From a virus, in the IMG/VR virus record IMGVR_UViG_3300032828_000003, positions 1-39,956 of that record: a stretch of DNA of 39,956 nt; one strand, 5' to 3'. The notes under the pieces were generated by a model. The model made no database searches. It saw nothing but the letters and a program-made list of their open reading frames with translations, and was not told the origin of the DNA. Shown here piece after piece: positions 1-7,779 of the stretch. The translations under genes were made by a program, and so were the position numbers. How positions within the stretch are numbered: position 1 is the first letter of the stretch; the number at the start of each line of letters is the position of its first letter.

Positions 1-47
1 CGCTGTCGGCCTCATACCGAGCGTGGCTGGCGCTGGGAGGCAAGTAG
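1..47 (+). CDS. 3' end of a 57-aa zinc-ribbon gene (partial)
   Basis: These bases match 39637-39683 exactly, which are the last codons and TAG stop of the 57-aa gene at 39510-39683. The gene is cut by the window edge because the sequence is a linearised circle. Nothing further can be read from this fragment alone. Confidence 0.6.
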   Translation, partial: LSASYRAWLALGGK

Positions 48-234
48 CATGCCAGCGATCGACCCGATCGATCTGGTGCTGCGGACCAGGTGCCCGGCGA
101 AGCACGCCGCCGATCTCGCTCGACGGCGCGCGCGTCGTGCGCGGGATCCCGAGCTGCGGGGTGGCGCTGTGATCCCGGTCGCCGGCAAGGCACCGGTCGA
201 CAAGCGACCCAGCCTGCACTGGCTGGACATGGAA
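1..234. repeat. Left copy of the terminal direct repeat
   Basis: Bases 1-118 match 39637-39754 and bases 119-234 match 39841-39956. The right copy carries 86 extra bases (39755-39840) that are missing here. Such end redundancy is expected from a circular or circularly permuted phage genome closed by an assembler. The internal difference implies a real sequence variant, an assembly error or a repeat-mediated deletion with a 4-base CTCG microhomology. Confidence 0.9.
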
Positions 235-510
235 CGCTGGCTGGCCTTCGAGCACCGCTGGCACTCGATCGGCGCGGCCTGCTACTGGGACCAGCGCAAC
301 GGCGTGGTCCGCAAGCGCGTCGAGACCGGTCGCGGCGTGTCGTTCCAACGATTCGACCGCGTGCTCGTGGAGACCGGCGAGAACACGTTCCGCGCCGGCT
401 TCGTCACCTCGACGACGCTCGACGGGTGGATCGAGGTCGCGATCCGCGGCGAGAGCGGCCGCTGGCTCTGGCACCCTGAGCGCGTTCGCAAGCTCCCGGC
501 GGACTGGTGA
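49..510 (+). CDS. Fused hypothetical protein created by an 86-base deletion
   Basis: This 153-aa frame starts at ATG 49 after GGGAGG. Its first ~23 residues (MPAIDPIDLVL...) are those of the 69-aa gene at 39685-39894. From GTG 169 onward it is the separate next gene, which at the other end begins at 39891. The 86-base deletion after base 118 is not a multiple of three and joins the two frames. In the undeleted form I would call two genes overlapping by GTGA: 69 aa, then 113 aa (169-510). The 113-aa part (two Trp-rich stretches near its start, ending WHPERVRKLPADW) has no family I recognise. Confidence 0.6.
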   Translation: MPAIDPIDLVLRTRCPAKHAADLARRRARRARDPELRGGAVIPVAGKAPVDKRPSLHWLDMERWLAFEHRWHSIGAACYWDQRNGVVRKRVETGRGVSFQRFDRVLVETGENTFRAGFVTSTTLDGWIEVAIRGESGRWLWHPERVRKLPADW

Positions 511-545
511 TCAAAAAAACCACAACCAAGAACAGGACAGGACCA

Positions 546-803
546 ATGCTACTGCAGATCGGCAAGAAGTACCTTCTGATGACCCAGCGCTACGCGTGGC
601 ACGGGACCGTGACCGCGCAGAACCCGACCCACGTGCAGCTCGGCGACGACGCCGAGGTCGAGTACGAGGACATCGGCGCGTTCCACGACTGGGCGAGCGG
701 CAAGAAGACCGGCAGCGGGAACCACGTTCCCGGACAGGTCGTGTGCATGCTCGGCACGGACGCGACGCCGCTGCCCGCTTCGAAATCGAAGAAGGACAGG
801 TAA
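546..803 (+). CDS. Small hypothetical early protein
   Basis: An 85-aa frame, MLLQIGKKYLL..., ending in a basic KSKKDR tail. I chose ATG 546 over the upstream in-frame ATG 507. It follows AACAGGACAGGACCA, the same kind of leader (AGGACCA then ATG) that precedes the early genes at 38791, 39219 and 39510. ATG 507 overlaps the previous stop but adds only a low-complexity Lys/Thr stretch. No domain recognised; the middle looks like a small beta-barrel (KYLLMTQRYAWHGTVTAQ, THVQLGDDAEVEYEDI). Confidence 0.65.
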   Translation: MLLQIGKKYLLMTQRYAWHGTVTAQNPTHVQLGDDAEVEYEDIGAFHDWASGKKTGSGNHVPGQVVCMLGTDATPLPASKSKKDR

Positions 804-807
804 GATC

Positions 808-933
808 GTGCCTCGGTGCGATGGGCGCGGCCTCTGCGGATGCGGCGAGCCTCGCTGCGCCGTGCGAGAATGGTGGTTCGCGTTCTGTCGCGCGTGGCGT
901 TTCATCGGACAGGGCACAACGAAAGGAAAGTGA
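808..933 (+). CDS. Tiny Cys-rich protein, possible zinc knuckle
   Basis: A 41-aa frame starting GTG 808, with GAAGGACAGG upstream. Four cysteines sit close together (RCDGRGLCGCGEPRC), then an aromatic stretch (WWFAFCRAW). The stop at 931-933 lies 3 bases before the SSB-like gene. Size, a fair ribosome site and filling of an otherwise empty gap support it. The short length and the possibility that this is a leader for the next gene keep confidence modest. Confidence 0.4.
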   Translation: MPRCDGRGLCGCGEPRCAVREWWFAFCRAWRFIGQGTTKGK

Positions 934-936
934 ACC

Positions 937-1392
937 GTGGCAGTGCAACGACTCATCCAGGGCAACTACAAGGTCCGCCTGCTCGAGCTGAGCATGGGGA
1001 CGAACCCCAACAAGAACAACCGGCCGGAGGTCAATGCCAAGGTGATCGTCGTCGAAGGCCCCGACAAGGACTCGACCGCGACCTACCAGGGTACGTTCAC
1101 CGAGAAGCAGATCAAGTGGACGCTGCGCGACCTCAGGGCGCTCGGCTGGAAGGGCAAGACGATCGCGACCGTGGTCGCCGACTGCATGACCGACCCGAAG
1201 ATCGTCGACGCCGAGATCGAGATCGCGTCGCACACGTACCCGGACAGCGGCAAGACGTCCGAGTGGTCGGCGGTGCGCGCGTTCGGTCGCAAGCGCATGG
1301 AGCTCGGCGCGCCGACCCCGGCCACGATCAAGGACGTGGACGAGTGGCTGGCCGAGGCCGCCAAAGAGGACAATGATCCGGTGCCGTTCTGA
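937..1392 (+). CDS. SSB-like single-strand DNA-binding protein
   Basis: A 151-aa protein starting GTG 937 after GAAAGGAAAG. It looks beta-strand rich and ends in an acidic tail capped by aromatic Phe, EDNDPVPF. That recalls the DDDIPF-type tip of bacterial SSB, which recruits partner proteins. The SSB call rests on this tip and on context: the Sak4-type annealing ATPase follows two genes later, and that recombinase family works with SSB. Likely role: coat ssDNA during replication and annealing. No sequence-level match to a named SSB family is claimed. The stop overlaps the next ATG (ATGA). Confidence 0.6.
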   Translation: MAVQRLIQGNYKVRLLELSMGTNPNKNNRPEVNAKVIVVEGPDKDSTATYQGTFTEKQIKWTLRDLRALGWKGKTIATVVADCMTDPKIVDAEIEIASHTYPDSGKTSEWSAVRAFGRKRMELGAPTPATIKDVDEWLAEAAKEDNDPVPF

Positions 1393-1565
1393 TGCTGACG
1401 GTGTTCGTGTTCGCCTACGGCTTCGTGTGCACGCTGTTCGGTATCTGGAGCGGCAGGCGCATGGAACGATCTGGCCACTGGAAGTGGCTGCAGCGTCAGC
1501 GTGAGCTCGATGGCGCGCTGGTGTCCGCGTTGCTCCGGCAGCAGGAGAGGTTGAAGCGACGATGA
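1392..1565 (+). CDS. Small single-pass membrane protein
   Basis: A 57-aa frame opening at ATG 1392, overlapping the previous stop as ATGA. The first ~20 residues (LTVFVFAYGFVCTLFGIWSG) form one transmembrane helix. The rest is basic and helical (GRRMERSGHWKWLQRQR..., ending QERLKRR), so an N-out, C-in orientation is likely. Function unknown. Similar tiny phage membrane proteins can be host-takeover or exclusion factors, but nothing here specifies a role. Confidence 0.6.
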   Translation: MLTVFVFAYGFVCTLFGIWSGRRMERSGHWKWLQRQRELDGALVSALLRQQERLKRR

Positions 1566-1724
1566 TCCTTGGATCCGGCACGGACCGCAGCGAGGCCTCC
1601 CATGTCCTCCCGTTACCCGTAGCGCCCGCATCCGCCGGTCGCCGGATCCTCTAGCCCTGCCTCGGCAGGCAGCGTCCGCGTTCGACTCGCGGACAGGGCA
1701 CGAACGAAAAACAAGGAGAGAACG
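1566..1724. other. Intergenic stretch with inverted repeats
   Basis: No convincing gene. A 30-codon frame begins at ATG 1562 and ends at 1654, but it has no recognisable features. The stretch holds GGATCCGG (1570s) mirrored by CCGGATCC near 1645, and a tight hairpin, CCTGCCTCGGCAGG, near 1655-1668 with no following T-run. AAGGAGAG just before 1725 is the ribosome site of the next gene. A promoter is possible but I cannot point to clear boxes. Confidence 0.35.
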
Positions 1725-1886
1725 ATGGAGATCATGATCACGACCGACAGAGGACCGGCCGAGGCCAGGCGTCTCGCGAAGGAACGCTCGAAGGGAAAGC
1801 CGGTCTACGTCCGGTGCGTCTGGTTCTCGCGTTCGATCGAAGACGCGAGCGATTACCTGTTCTCGACGATCGCGAGGCACGTGTAA
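1725..1886 (+). CDS. Small basic hypothetical protein
   Basis: A 53-aa frame (MEIMITTDRGPAEARRLAKE...) with one of the best ribosome sites in the window, AAGGAGAG then 4 bases then ATG. Its TAA overlaps the ATG of the Sak4-like gene (TAATG), so the two are probably translationally coupled. The pattern of beta-strand, Arg/Lys-rich helix and VYVRCVWFSRS strand suggests a compact alpha/beta fold. Function unknown; position suggests an accessory of the recombination module. Confidence 0.6.
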   Translation: MEIMITTDRGPAEARRLAKERSKGKPVYVRCVWFSRSIEDASDYLFSTIARHV

Positions 1887-2893
1887 TGGCGTTCGTCAAG
1901 GCGACCAAGAAGCAGGCGAAGCTCCGGCTCGCGCTGATCGGGCTGGCGGGATCGGGCAAGACGTACTCGGCGCTGTCGATCGCCACCGCGCTCGTGCCGA
2001 ACGGCCGCGTCGCGGTGATCGACACCGAGCGCGGGTCGGCGTCGCTGTACTCGGACCGGTTCGCGTTCGACGTGCAGGAGCTCCAGCGGCACAGCCCGCA
2101 CGACTACGTCGAGGCGCTGGCCGATGCCGACGCCGACGGCTACGACGTGGTCGTGATCGACTCGCTGTCGCACGCCTGGATGGGCAAGGACGGCGCGCTC
2201 GAGCAGGTCGACAAGGCCGCCAAGCGGTCCGGCTCGGGCTCGACGTTCACGGCGTGGCGCGACGTGACCCCGATGCACAACCGGCTCGTCGACGCGATGC
2301 TGTCGTGCAGGGCGCACCTGATCGTCACGCTGCGCTCGAAGATGGAGTACGTGCTCGAGCCCGACGATCGCGGGAAGATGGCGCCGCGCAAGGTCGGGCT
2401 GGCGCCGGTGCAGCGCGAGGGCCTGGACTACGAGTTCACGATCGTCGGCGATCTAAACCTCGCCCACGACCTGATCGTGTCCAAGAGCCGCGCGGACGTC
2501 GTGCCGGTCGGCGACGTGATCAGCAAGCCCGGAGCGCAGCTCGCGCGGAAGCTCGCCGACTGGCTCGCGAGCGGCGAAGCGCCGATCCCGCAGCCCGAGA
2601 TCACTGTTGCTCCGGCGATCGTCGCCGTCGACAGGGAAGAGGGCAGCCTCACCACCGGCGTGGTCGTCGAGGCGGTCGAGAACGGCAAGGTCGTCGAGCG
2701 CTCGCTCCTGTCCGAGCTAGACGCGCGGTTCGCGGAGTACCTGGGCGGCATCATGGGCGCGAACGACATGGCCGAGCTCGATCGCGCGGCGACGTCTCCG
2801 GCCAAGCCCGAGAAGGGCACGCGCGAGCACGAGCTGGCCACGCGCGCGTACAAGACCAGGAAGGCCGAGATCCTGAGCGGAGCGGCGTCGTGA
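1886..2893 (+). CDS. sak4: Sak4-like RecA/Rad51-type annealing ATPase
   Basis: A 335-aa AAA_24-type phage ATPase. Walker A is GLAGSGKT (residues 19-26) and Walker B is VVVIDSLSH (88-96). A Thr/Arg-rich sensor segment (HLIVTLRSK) follows. Known members are single-strand annealing recombinases of the Rad51 superfamily that work with SSB. I set the start at ATG 1886 because the motif pattern begins right after it and it overlaps the previous stop; the upstream in-frame ATG 1814 lies inside the previous gene. Residues past ~240 form a low-similarity helical tail that may contact partners. The end overlaps the next GTG (GTGA). Confidence 0.85.
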   Translation: MAFVKATKKQAKLRLALIGLAGSGKTYSALSIATALVPNGRVAVIDTERGSASLYSDRFAFDVQELQRHSPHDYVEALADADADGYDVVVIDSLSHAWMGKDGALEQVDKAAKRSGSGSTFTAWRDVTPMHNRLVDAMLSCRAHLIVTLRSKMEYVLEPDDRGKMAPRKVGLAPVQREGLDYEFTIVGDLNLAHDLIVSKSRADVVPVGDVISKPGAQLARKLADWLASGEAPIPQPEITVAPAIVAVDREEGSLTTGVVVEAVENGKVVERSLLSELDARFAEYLGGIMGANDMAELDRAATSPAKPEKGTREHELATRAYKTRKAEILSGAAS

Positions 2894-3270
2894 TCCGCGC
2901 GTTCGGCACCGACGTGAAGGTCGCGGCGCGCTCGCGCGGCGTCGAGATCCACGGCACGTGCGAGTGCGGAAACGAGGCTAGGATCGGCGAGCGCGCGTGC
3001 GACCGGTGCCTGTGGCTCGACGGCAGGACGCCGTTGATCGGAAACGTGATCGAGATACTCCGCGAGCAGCGGTTCGCGTCCGTCGAGAACATTGCGGACG
3101 AGCTCGGCGTCAAGAAACGGAACGTGCTGCGCGCGCTGGCCGAGCTGCGCCGGCTCGGTCGTGTCGCGTCCGAGATCGATCACGTCGAGCGCCGGTACGG
3201 ATGGGGCCGCGAGTTCCACGACTGGAGCGACACGAAGGTCTGGCGGCTGTGCGATCGGAGGGCTCCGTGA
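2890..3270 (+). CDS. Zinc-ribbon plus winged-helix DNA-binding protein
   Basis: 126 aa from GTG 2890 (GTGA overlap). Residues ~23-40 hold a C-x-C...C-x2-C cluster (CECGNEARIGERACDRC), likely a zinc ribbon. Residues ~50-85 read as a helix-turn-helix (IEILREQRFASVENIADELG, then KKRNVLRALAELRRLGRV) with a wing. It is probably a DNA-binding accessory or regulator of the recombination/replication operon. No catalytic motif is visible. The gene is coupled to the nuclease behind it. Confidence 0.6.
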   Translation: MIRAFGTDVKVAARSRGVEIHGTCECGNEARIGERACDRCLWLDGRTPLIGNVIEILREQRFASVENIADELGVKKRNVLRALAELRRLGRVASEIDHVERRYGWGREFHDWSDTKVWRLCDRRAP

Positions 3271-4424
3271 TCACGTTCAGCATGCTTCCTCGCCTGCTCG
3301 AGTGCCCGGCCTCGGCCGCGCTCCCCAGGCATGAGACCTACTCCGCCGACGCCGCTGCCGGAAACGCGAACCACGACCGGCTCGCGCGGTTCGGCGACCT
3401 GCCCGACGAGCTGCGCGCGCTCCTGCCGCCTGACCCGATCAGCGAGGTCAAGCTCGCGTACGACGTGGCCACCCGCCGCGCGCGGATCATCGGCGCCGGC
3501 CGTGGCCGCGCGTACGGCCCGCTCGGCCCGTTCGAGATCGCCGGCTCGGTCGACGCGCTCGGGCTCGAGAAGGAGCGCGCGGTCGTGCTCGATTGGAAGA
3601 CCGGCGCGCTCGACGTCGACCCGGCCGCGCGCAACCACCAGCTGTGGGGCTACGCGCTCGCGGCCAGCCGGGCCTTCGGCCGCGACGAGGCGCTGGTCCG
3701 GATCGTGTACACGGCGCAGGGCAACCGTGTCGACGAGCACGCGATCGACGCGCTCGAGCTCGCGGCGTTCGCGGACCGGCTCGAGCGGCTGCACGGCCAG
3801 GTCGCGTTCGCGATCGCGCAGCGCCGCGACGGCATCGAGCCGGATACTGTGGAGGGACCGTGGTGCCGGTACTGCCCGGCCAAGCAGAGCTGCCCGAGCA
3901 AGACCGGGCTGCTCCGGATCATCGCGCACGGCGGCACGATCGGTCAGCTCGGCCGCGAGATGACGCCCGGCCAAGCGCGGATCGCGTACCAGCAGATCGT
4001 GGCGCTCGAGGGCATCGTCAAGGACGCCCGGAAGCGCGCCGAGCGGTACGTCGACGAGAACGGGCCGATCGACCTCGGCGACGGCCGCGCGTTCGGCCGC
4101 TACGAGCGCAAGGGCAACGAGAAGGTGGACGCTGCGATCGCGTCGCGCGCGATCCGCGAGGTCTGCGGCGAGCGCGCGGACGACGTGGCCGACGTCGCGC
4201 TCGAGATCTCGACCAGCAAGGCCGCGATCGAGCGCGCCGCGGCGTCGATCGGCGACAGGCAGCTCGCGAAGCGGATCCTGGGCCGTGCGCGCGAGCTCGG
4301 CGGGATCACGAGCGAGGTCAAGCGGCCGGTCGGCGAGTTCTCCGTCGGGCGGAATCCGGCCGTCATGCCGGAACCGTTCCCCGTCGAGGACATCGACTCG
4401 CTGATCGCGGAGCGCTCCGAGTGA
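3267..4424 (+). CDS. Cas4-like PD-(D/E)XK nuclease with Fe-S cysteines
   Basis: 385 aa from GTG 3267 (GTGA overlap). RecB/Cas4-type nuclease motifs appear in order: H36, D96 in GSVDAL, D109-x-K111 in VLDWKTG, and QLWGYA from Q125. Cys13 plus C200, C203 and C209 (CRYCPAKQSC) match the one-plus-three cysteine pattern that binds a 4Fe-4S cluster in Cas4 and AddB. The expected role is DNA end processing that feeds ssDNA to SSB and Sak4. The last ~150 residues are a helical extension. A ten-base gap separates it from copy A of the repeat family. Confidence 0.8.
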   Translation: MITFSMLPRLLECPASAALPRHETYSADAAAGNANHDRLARFGDLPDELRALLPPDPISEVKLAYDVATRRARIIGAGRGRAYGPLGPFEIAGSVDALGLEKERAVVLDWKTGALDVDPAARNHQLWGYALAASRAFGRDEALVRIVYTAQGNRVDEHAIDALELAAFADRLERLHGQVAFAIAQRRDGIEPDTVEGPWCRYCPAKQSCPSKTGLLRIIAHGGTIGQLGREMTPGQARIAYQQIVALEGIVKDARKRAERYVDENGPIDLGDGRAFGRYERKGNEKVDAAIASRAIREVCGERADDVADVALEISTSKAAIERAAASIGDRQLAKRILGRARELGGITSEVKRPVGEFSVGRNPAVMPEPFPVEDIDSLIAERSE

Positions 4425-4434
4425 GCGAGCACGA

Positions 4435-4701
4435 ATGATCGATCTTTTCTTTGATCTCGAACCGGCATCCCTGCTCGTGGCCTGGGACGCCGCCTGCGAG
4501 GGCGGCTGGTGGCCGCTGCCCGGCGTTTCGGTGTGGTCGTGGTCGCGGTCAGAGTCGCGGTCGAGGTTGAGGTCGAGGTCGTGGTCGCGGTCGCGGTCGC
4601 GGTCGGCATCGCGGTCGTGGTCGTGGTCGTGGTCGGGGTCGGCGTCGCGGTCGTGGTCGTGGTCGTGGTCGTGGTCGGGGTCGGGCTCGGTTAGCTCATG
4701 A
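4435..4701 (+). CDS. Copy A of head plus Ser-X tail family
   Basis: 88 aa. Head: MIDLFFDLEPASLLVAWD, then AACEGGWWPLPGVSV. Tail: near-perfect Ser-X dipeptides with X mainly Arg, Trp or Gly. Three further copies lie at 6298, 6896 and 7776. Codons for shared head residues differ mainly at third positions between copies (CTT/CTC, TTT/TTC, CCG/CCC), supporting this frame. The ribosome site is weak. The stop overlaps the helicase ATG (ATGA), so translation probably feeds the helicase. No known domain. Arg plus Trp in a low-complexity tail could bind nucleic acid or drive self-association (inference). Confidence 0.7.
   Translation: MIDLFFDLEPASLLVAWDAACEGGWWPLPGVSVWSWSRSESRSRLRSRSWSRSRSRSASRSWSWSWSGSASRSWSWSWSWSGSGSVSS
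4534..4690 (+). repeat. TCGNGG hexamer array A
   Basis: An imperfect tandem array of the hexamer TCGNGG where N is T, C, G or A, with a few departures (TTG, GAG, GCA). The unit is two codons, so slippage changes tail length but not frame. No combination of N creates a stop in any of the six frames, which explains the long shadow frames on both strands. Confidence 0.85.
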
Positions 4702-6311
4702 GCGATCCGAACGGTCACGGCAGGCTGGTCGATGCGCCGCTCGAGCGCGCGTTCGTCGCGGCCCTGCTCGAGCAACCGACCGCCATGCTGACGCTGCCCG
4801 ACGAGTTCGGGATCGACTGCCTGGGCGACGGCCAGGCGATCCTGACGTTCGCCGCGATGGCGAATTTGCGCGCCCAGGGCAAGGAGATCACGCGCGCGAG
4901 CGTGCGCGACGAGATCGTGCGGAACACCGGCAACCCGGACTCGGCGGCGTGGTTCGATCCGATCGCGCGGATCGTCCCGTCGGCCGAGGCGCCGGTGCTG
5001 GGCTGGGCCGCGTCGCTCGTGCGCATGGCCGCTCGCCGTCGAGCGCTGATCGAGGACCACGACGCGTCCGAGCGCGACGTCGACGACTTCGCTCTGCGCG
5101 ACGCCGAGGGGCCGCGAACGATCGACGACGAGATCGCGGCCGAGCCCGCCGTTCCGTCGTCGCCGCTCGTGCTCCTGCGCGACGCGGTGCCGCTGATCCG
5201 AGCGCGGGCCGCGCTGCCGTGGATCGAGATCGGGATCGACGACATCCACGCCCTCGCCAGGGGCCGGGCGGGCTCGTGCGTGTTCGTGGTCGGCTGGGAA
5301 GGATCGGGCAAGTCGTCGCTCGTGATCCAGGCCGGGCTCCACGCGGCGTCGCGCGGCCTCTGGTTCGTGTACGTGACCACCGAGCTAGACGCCGAGGAGG
5401 CCGCGGCGCGCGGGATCGGCATCGTGGCCAGGCGATCGTGGGAGGATGTGCTCCGCGGGCGGCTGGACGATGCCGAGATGCTCGCGTCCTGCCCGGAGGC
5501 GTTCGCGATCGTGGACAGTGACCGGGCGACCTTGGCCAACGCCGAGCGCGCGGTGGCCGAGATGCGCCGCCGGTTCCCGGACCGGCAGGGCGTGCTCGCG
5601 CTCGACTACCTGCAGGATCTCGCCATGAGCGACGGCGACATGCGGTCGCGCGTGGCGCTGGTGTCGCGCGGGTTTCGCCGGCTGGCCAAGCGGCTCGACG
5701 TGTTCGCGATCGCGGTGTCTCAGACCTCGCGCGGCACCAAGAAGCTCCTGCGCGACGGTGAGCTGGTGGGCGCGGACACCGCGTCGAGCGGCGCCGAGAG
5801 CAGCCAGATCGAGCGCGACGCGTACGTGACGCTGACGTTCGGCGCGCCCCAGCGCCGCGACGACGGGACGCTCGACGTCGAGCTCCACGTCGGCAAGGGC
5901 CGCATGACCGAGGGCGACCGCGTGTGGCCCCTGCGGTTCGACGGGCGCACCGGGCGCTTCGAGGTCCTGGGGGCGAGCCGAACCGGCGACGAGGTGCGCG
6001 AGGAGCGCGAGCGCAGGAAGGACGCGCTCATGGAAGAGTCCCGGAGCGAGGCGCTCGAGCGGATCGAGACGCACGTCGACGCGCTGCTCGCGTTCGCGAA
6101 CGAGCCCAAGAGCCGGAACGATATCTTCGATCCGGCTGCCGGCGGCGTGGGCGGTAACCGGCGCAGCGTGCTGTCCGTGGTCGATCGCATGGTACGGTCC
6201 GGCGCGATCGTGCGCGTCAAGGGCAAGCGGTTCGGCCAGCACTGGCCGCTGGCGCTCAGGACCCGGGCCGTGGAGCTCGGATGGGAGATCGTGCCCGATG
6301 CCGTCGAGTGA
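4698..6311 (+). CDS. dnaB: DnaB-like replicative helicase
   Basis: 537 aa. The N-terminal domain (~10-75) resembles the DnaB helical N-domain. The RecA-like motor has Walker A GWEGSGKSS (199-207), TTEL (227-230), Walker B VLALDYLQ (299-306) and the SQTSR element (341-345). An extra C-terminal region (~455-537) reads as a winged helix (RSVLSVVDRMVRSGAIVRVKGKRF) absent from ordinary DnaB, possibly for origin or partner binding. There is no primase domain and no primase gene nearby, so host priming is likely. Copies of the head/SX-tail family overlap both ends. Confidence 0.88.
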   Translation: MSDPNGHGRLVDAPLERAFVAALLEQPTAMLTLPDEFGIDCLGDGQAILTFAAMANLRAQGKEITRASVRDEIVRNTGNPDSAAWFDPIARIVPSAEAPVLGWAASLVRMAARRRALIEDHDASERDVDDFALRDAEGPRTIDDEIAAEPAVPSSPLVLLRDAVPLIRARAALPWIEIGIDDIHALARGRAGSCVFVVGWEGSGKSSLVIQAGLHAASRGLWFVYVTTELDAEEAAARGIGIVARRSWEDVLRGRLDDAEMLASCPEAFAIVDSDRATLANAERAVAEMRRRFPDRQGVLALDYLQDLAMSDGDMRSRVALVSRGFRRLAKRLDVFAIAVSQTSRGTKKLLRDGELVGADTASSGAESSQIERDAYVTLTFGAPQRRDDGTLDVELHVGKGRMTEGDRVWPLRFDGRTGRFEVLGASRTGDEVREERERRKDALMEESRSEALERIETHVDALLAFANEPKSRNDIFDPAAGGVGGNRRSVLSVVDRMVRSGAIVRVKGKRFGQHWPLALRTRAVELGWEIVPDAVE

Positions 6312-6600
6312 CCTTTCGCTCCTCTCCGACCCTGACCCAGCGGCCCTGCTCGTGGCCTGGGACGCCGCCTGCGAGGGCGGCTGGTGGCCGCTGCCCGACG
6401 TATCGCTGTGGTCGCGATCGCGATCGCGGGCGCGGGCGTGGGCGGGGGCCGGGTCGTGGTCGGGGTCGTGGTCGGGGTCGTGGTCAGGGTCGTGGTCAGG
6501 GTCGAGGTCAGGGTCGAGGTCGTGGTCGTGGTCAGGGTCGTGGTCGGGGTCGAGGTCGTGGTCGGGGTCGAGGTCTGGGTCGTGGTCACGGTCTGGGTAG
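6298..6600 (+). CDS. Copy B of head plus Ser-X tail family
   Basis: 100 aa. Starts at ATG 6298, overlapping the helicase end by 14 bases, with GGAG upstream. Head: SDPDPAALLVAWDAACEGGW, then WPLPDVSLW. Its 48-base core from CTGCTCGTG to TGGCCGCTG is identical to copies A and D. The tail begins with an Arg/Ala/Gly stretch, then becomes a (Ser-Trp/Gly/Arg) run. It stops at TAG 6598-6600, immediately before an AT-richer block; unlike A, C and D it does not overlap a following gene. Confidence 0.68.
   Translation: MPSSDLSLLSDPDPAALLVAWDAACEGGWWPLPDVSLWSRSRSRARAWAGAGSWSGSWSGSWSGSWSGSRSGSRSWSWSGSWSGSRSWSGSRSGSWSRSG
6410..6597 (+). repeat. TCGNGG hexamer array B
   Basis: Hexamer array with the same logic as array A but enriched in GGGTCG and TGGTCG units. 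Its first units are diverged (CGATCG, GCGCGG). Dense G-runs lie on the + strand, directly upstream of the palindrome-rich block. Confidence 0.82.
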
Positions 6601-6895
6601 CAGTACTGATTACATGTAATATGAGCATCAATACTATAAATACTGCTGTTGATACCATTGGTACCATACTGGTACCAACTGGTACCAACTTCGAGGTACT
6701 GACCGTACCGGTGGCGGTACCAACACCCCTTATTATAGGGGTTGGTACCGGTACCAGTACGTTGGAAAATACCACACTCGTCGATCGGCACCCCAAGCAT
6801 AGGTTGGTACTGCCATTTTGGCGTACTACATATACCTACTACTTTTACAGTCAGACTGTAATTCTACACTCATCAGGATTGGTGGTACCAAATCC
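6601..6895. promoter_or_regulatory. AT-richer palindrome-rich block, candidate replication origin or control region
   Basis: A ~295-base non-coding stretch. My hand count gives about 45% GC, against clearly higher GC on both sides. It holds seven GGTACC palindromes (6660, 6671, 6681, 6716, 6744, 6750, 6884), several within TGGTACCA. It also has a 12-base palindrome ATTACATGTAAT (6609-6620), a 17-base palindrome TTACAGTCAGACTGTAA (6845-6861) and a bulged hairpin (6716-6749). It sits between the helicase and resolvase genes and is flanked by G-rich arrays. Iteron-like repeats plus AT-richness suggest a replication origin; a multi-operator promoter is the alternative. Confidence 0.6.
6716..6749. 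promoter_or_regulatory. Hairpin inside the palindrome-rich block
   Basis: The left arm GGTACCAACACCCCT (6716-6730) pairs with AGGGGTTGGTACC (6737-6749) around a six-base TATTAT loop, with a two-base AC bulge in the left arm. It is not followed by a T-run, so a terminator is unlikely. A cruciform or protein-binding dyad fits better. Confidence 0.6.
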
Positions 6896-7203
<308 letters not shown>

Positions 7204-7207
<4 letters not shown>

Positions 7208-7779
7208 TTACAGTCGGATTGGATCCAGGCATCGCTACCATGGGCGTCGCCGTGCTCGACACGGCATCGCTCAGGATCGTCTTCCTGAGCTCGCTGCCGC
7301 TTCCTAAGCTTCGTGGGGGGCACAACAGCACCGGGCTCGCGAAACGCGCGCTGGCGCGGGCCCAGGAGCTCCTTGAGGTCGTTACGGAGCACGGTCCCGA
7401 TCGGCTCGCCCTGGAGTCGCTGTCGTGGCCGCGCGGCGCCACGCCGGTGGCGTGCCTGTCTCTGTGCTGGGGCGCCGCGTGCGGGATCGCGCGCGCGCGC
7501 GGCATCTCGGTGATCGAGCTGCCGCCCAAGCAGTGGCAGAAGGCGATCGGCATGGCGAGCGGCAGTGATCGCGAAACGCTTGAGCGCACCGTCTGTGGTG
7601 CCTGTTCGCCAGGAGCGCTGGCTCAGCTCGACGCCATGAAGCCGGCGCTGCGCGAGCACGCGATCGACGCGGCCGGCATCGCGCTCGCCGCTCGGTGGAT
7701 CGTGACCATACTAGAACCGCAAGCGTTCGGCGAGCGTGCTAGATCAGGGCGCAGGAAGCGAAAGGCGCGTCGACGATGA
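7204..7779 (+). CDS. ruvC: RuvC-like Holliday junction resolvase
   Basis: 191 aa from ATG 7204. It has an RNase H-fold RuvC signature: D7 in GLDPGIATMG, E71 in LALESLSW, and H152/D155 in REHAIDAAG. The fourth acid is His, as in Thermus thermophilus RuvC (H143/D146, same +3 spacing), so the site is probably intact. A basic tail (RSGRRKRKARRR) follows. The expected role is resolving branched DNA from recombination and replication before packaging. It overlaps copy C upstream and copy D downstream by ATGA. Confidence 0.85.

Noticed and set aside
1562-1654. 30-codon frame overlapping the small membrane protein stop
   Set aside because: No domain or composition evidence; only the ATGA overlap favours it.
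5385-6800. Very long minus-strand frames of Asp-His/Asp-Pro/Asp-Arg dipeptides across the arrays
   Set aside because: The TCGNGG hexamer has no stop in any frame, so long empty frames are forced. Head codon variation supports the + strand Ser-X frame, and neighbouring genes are all +.
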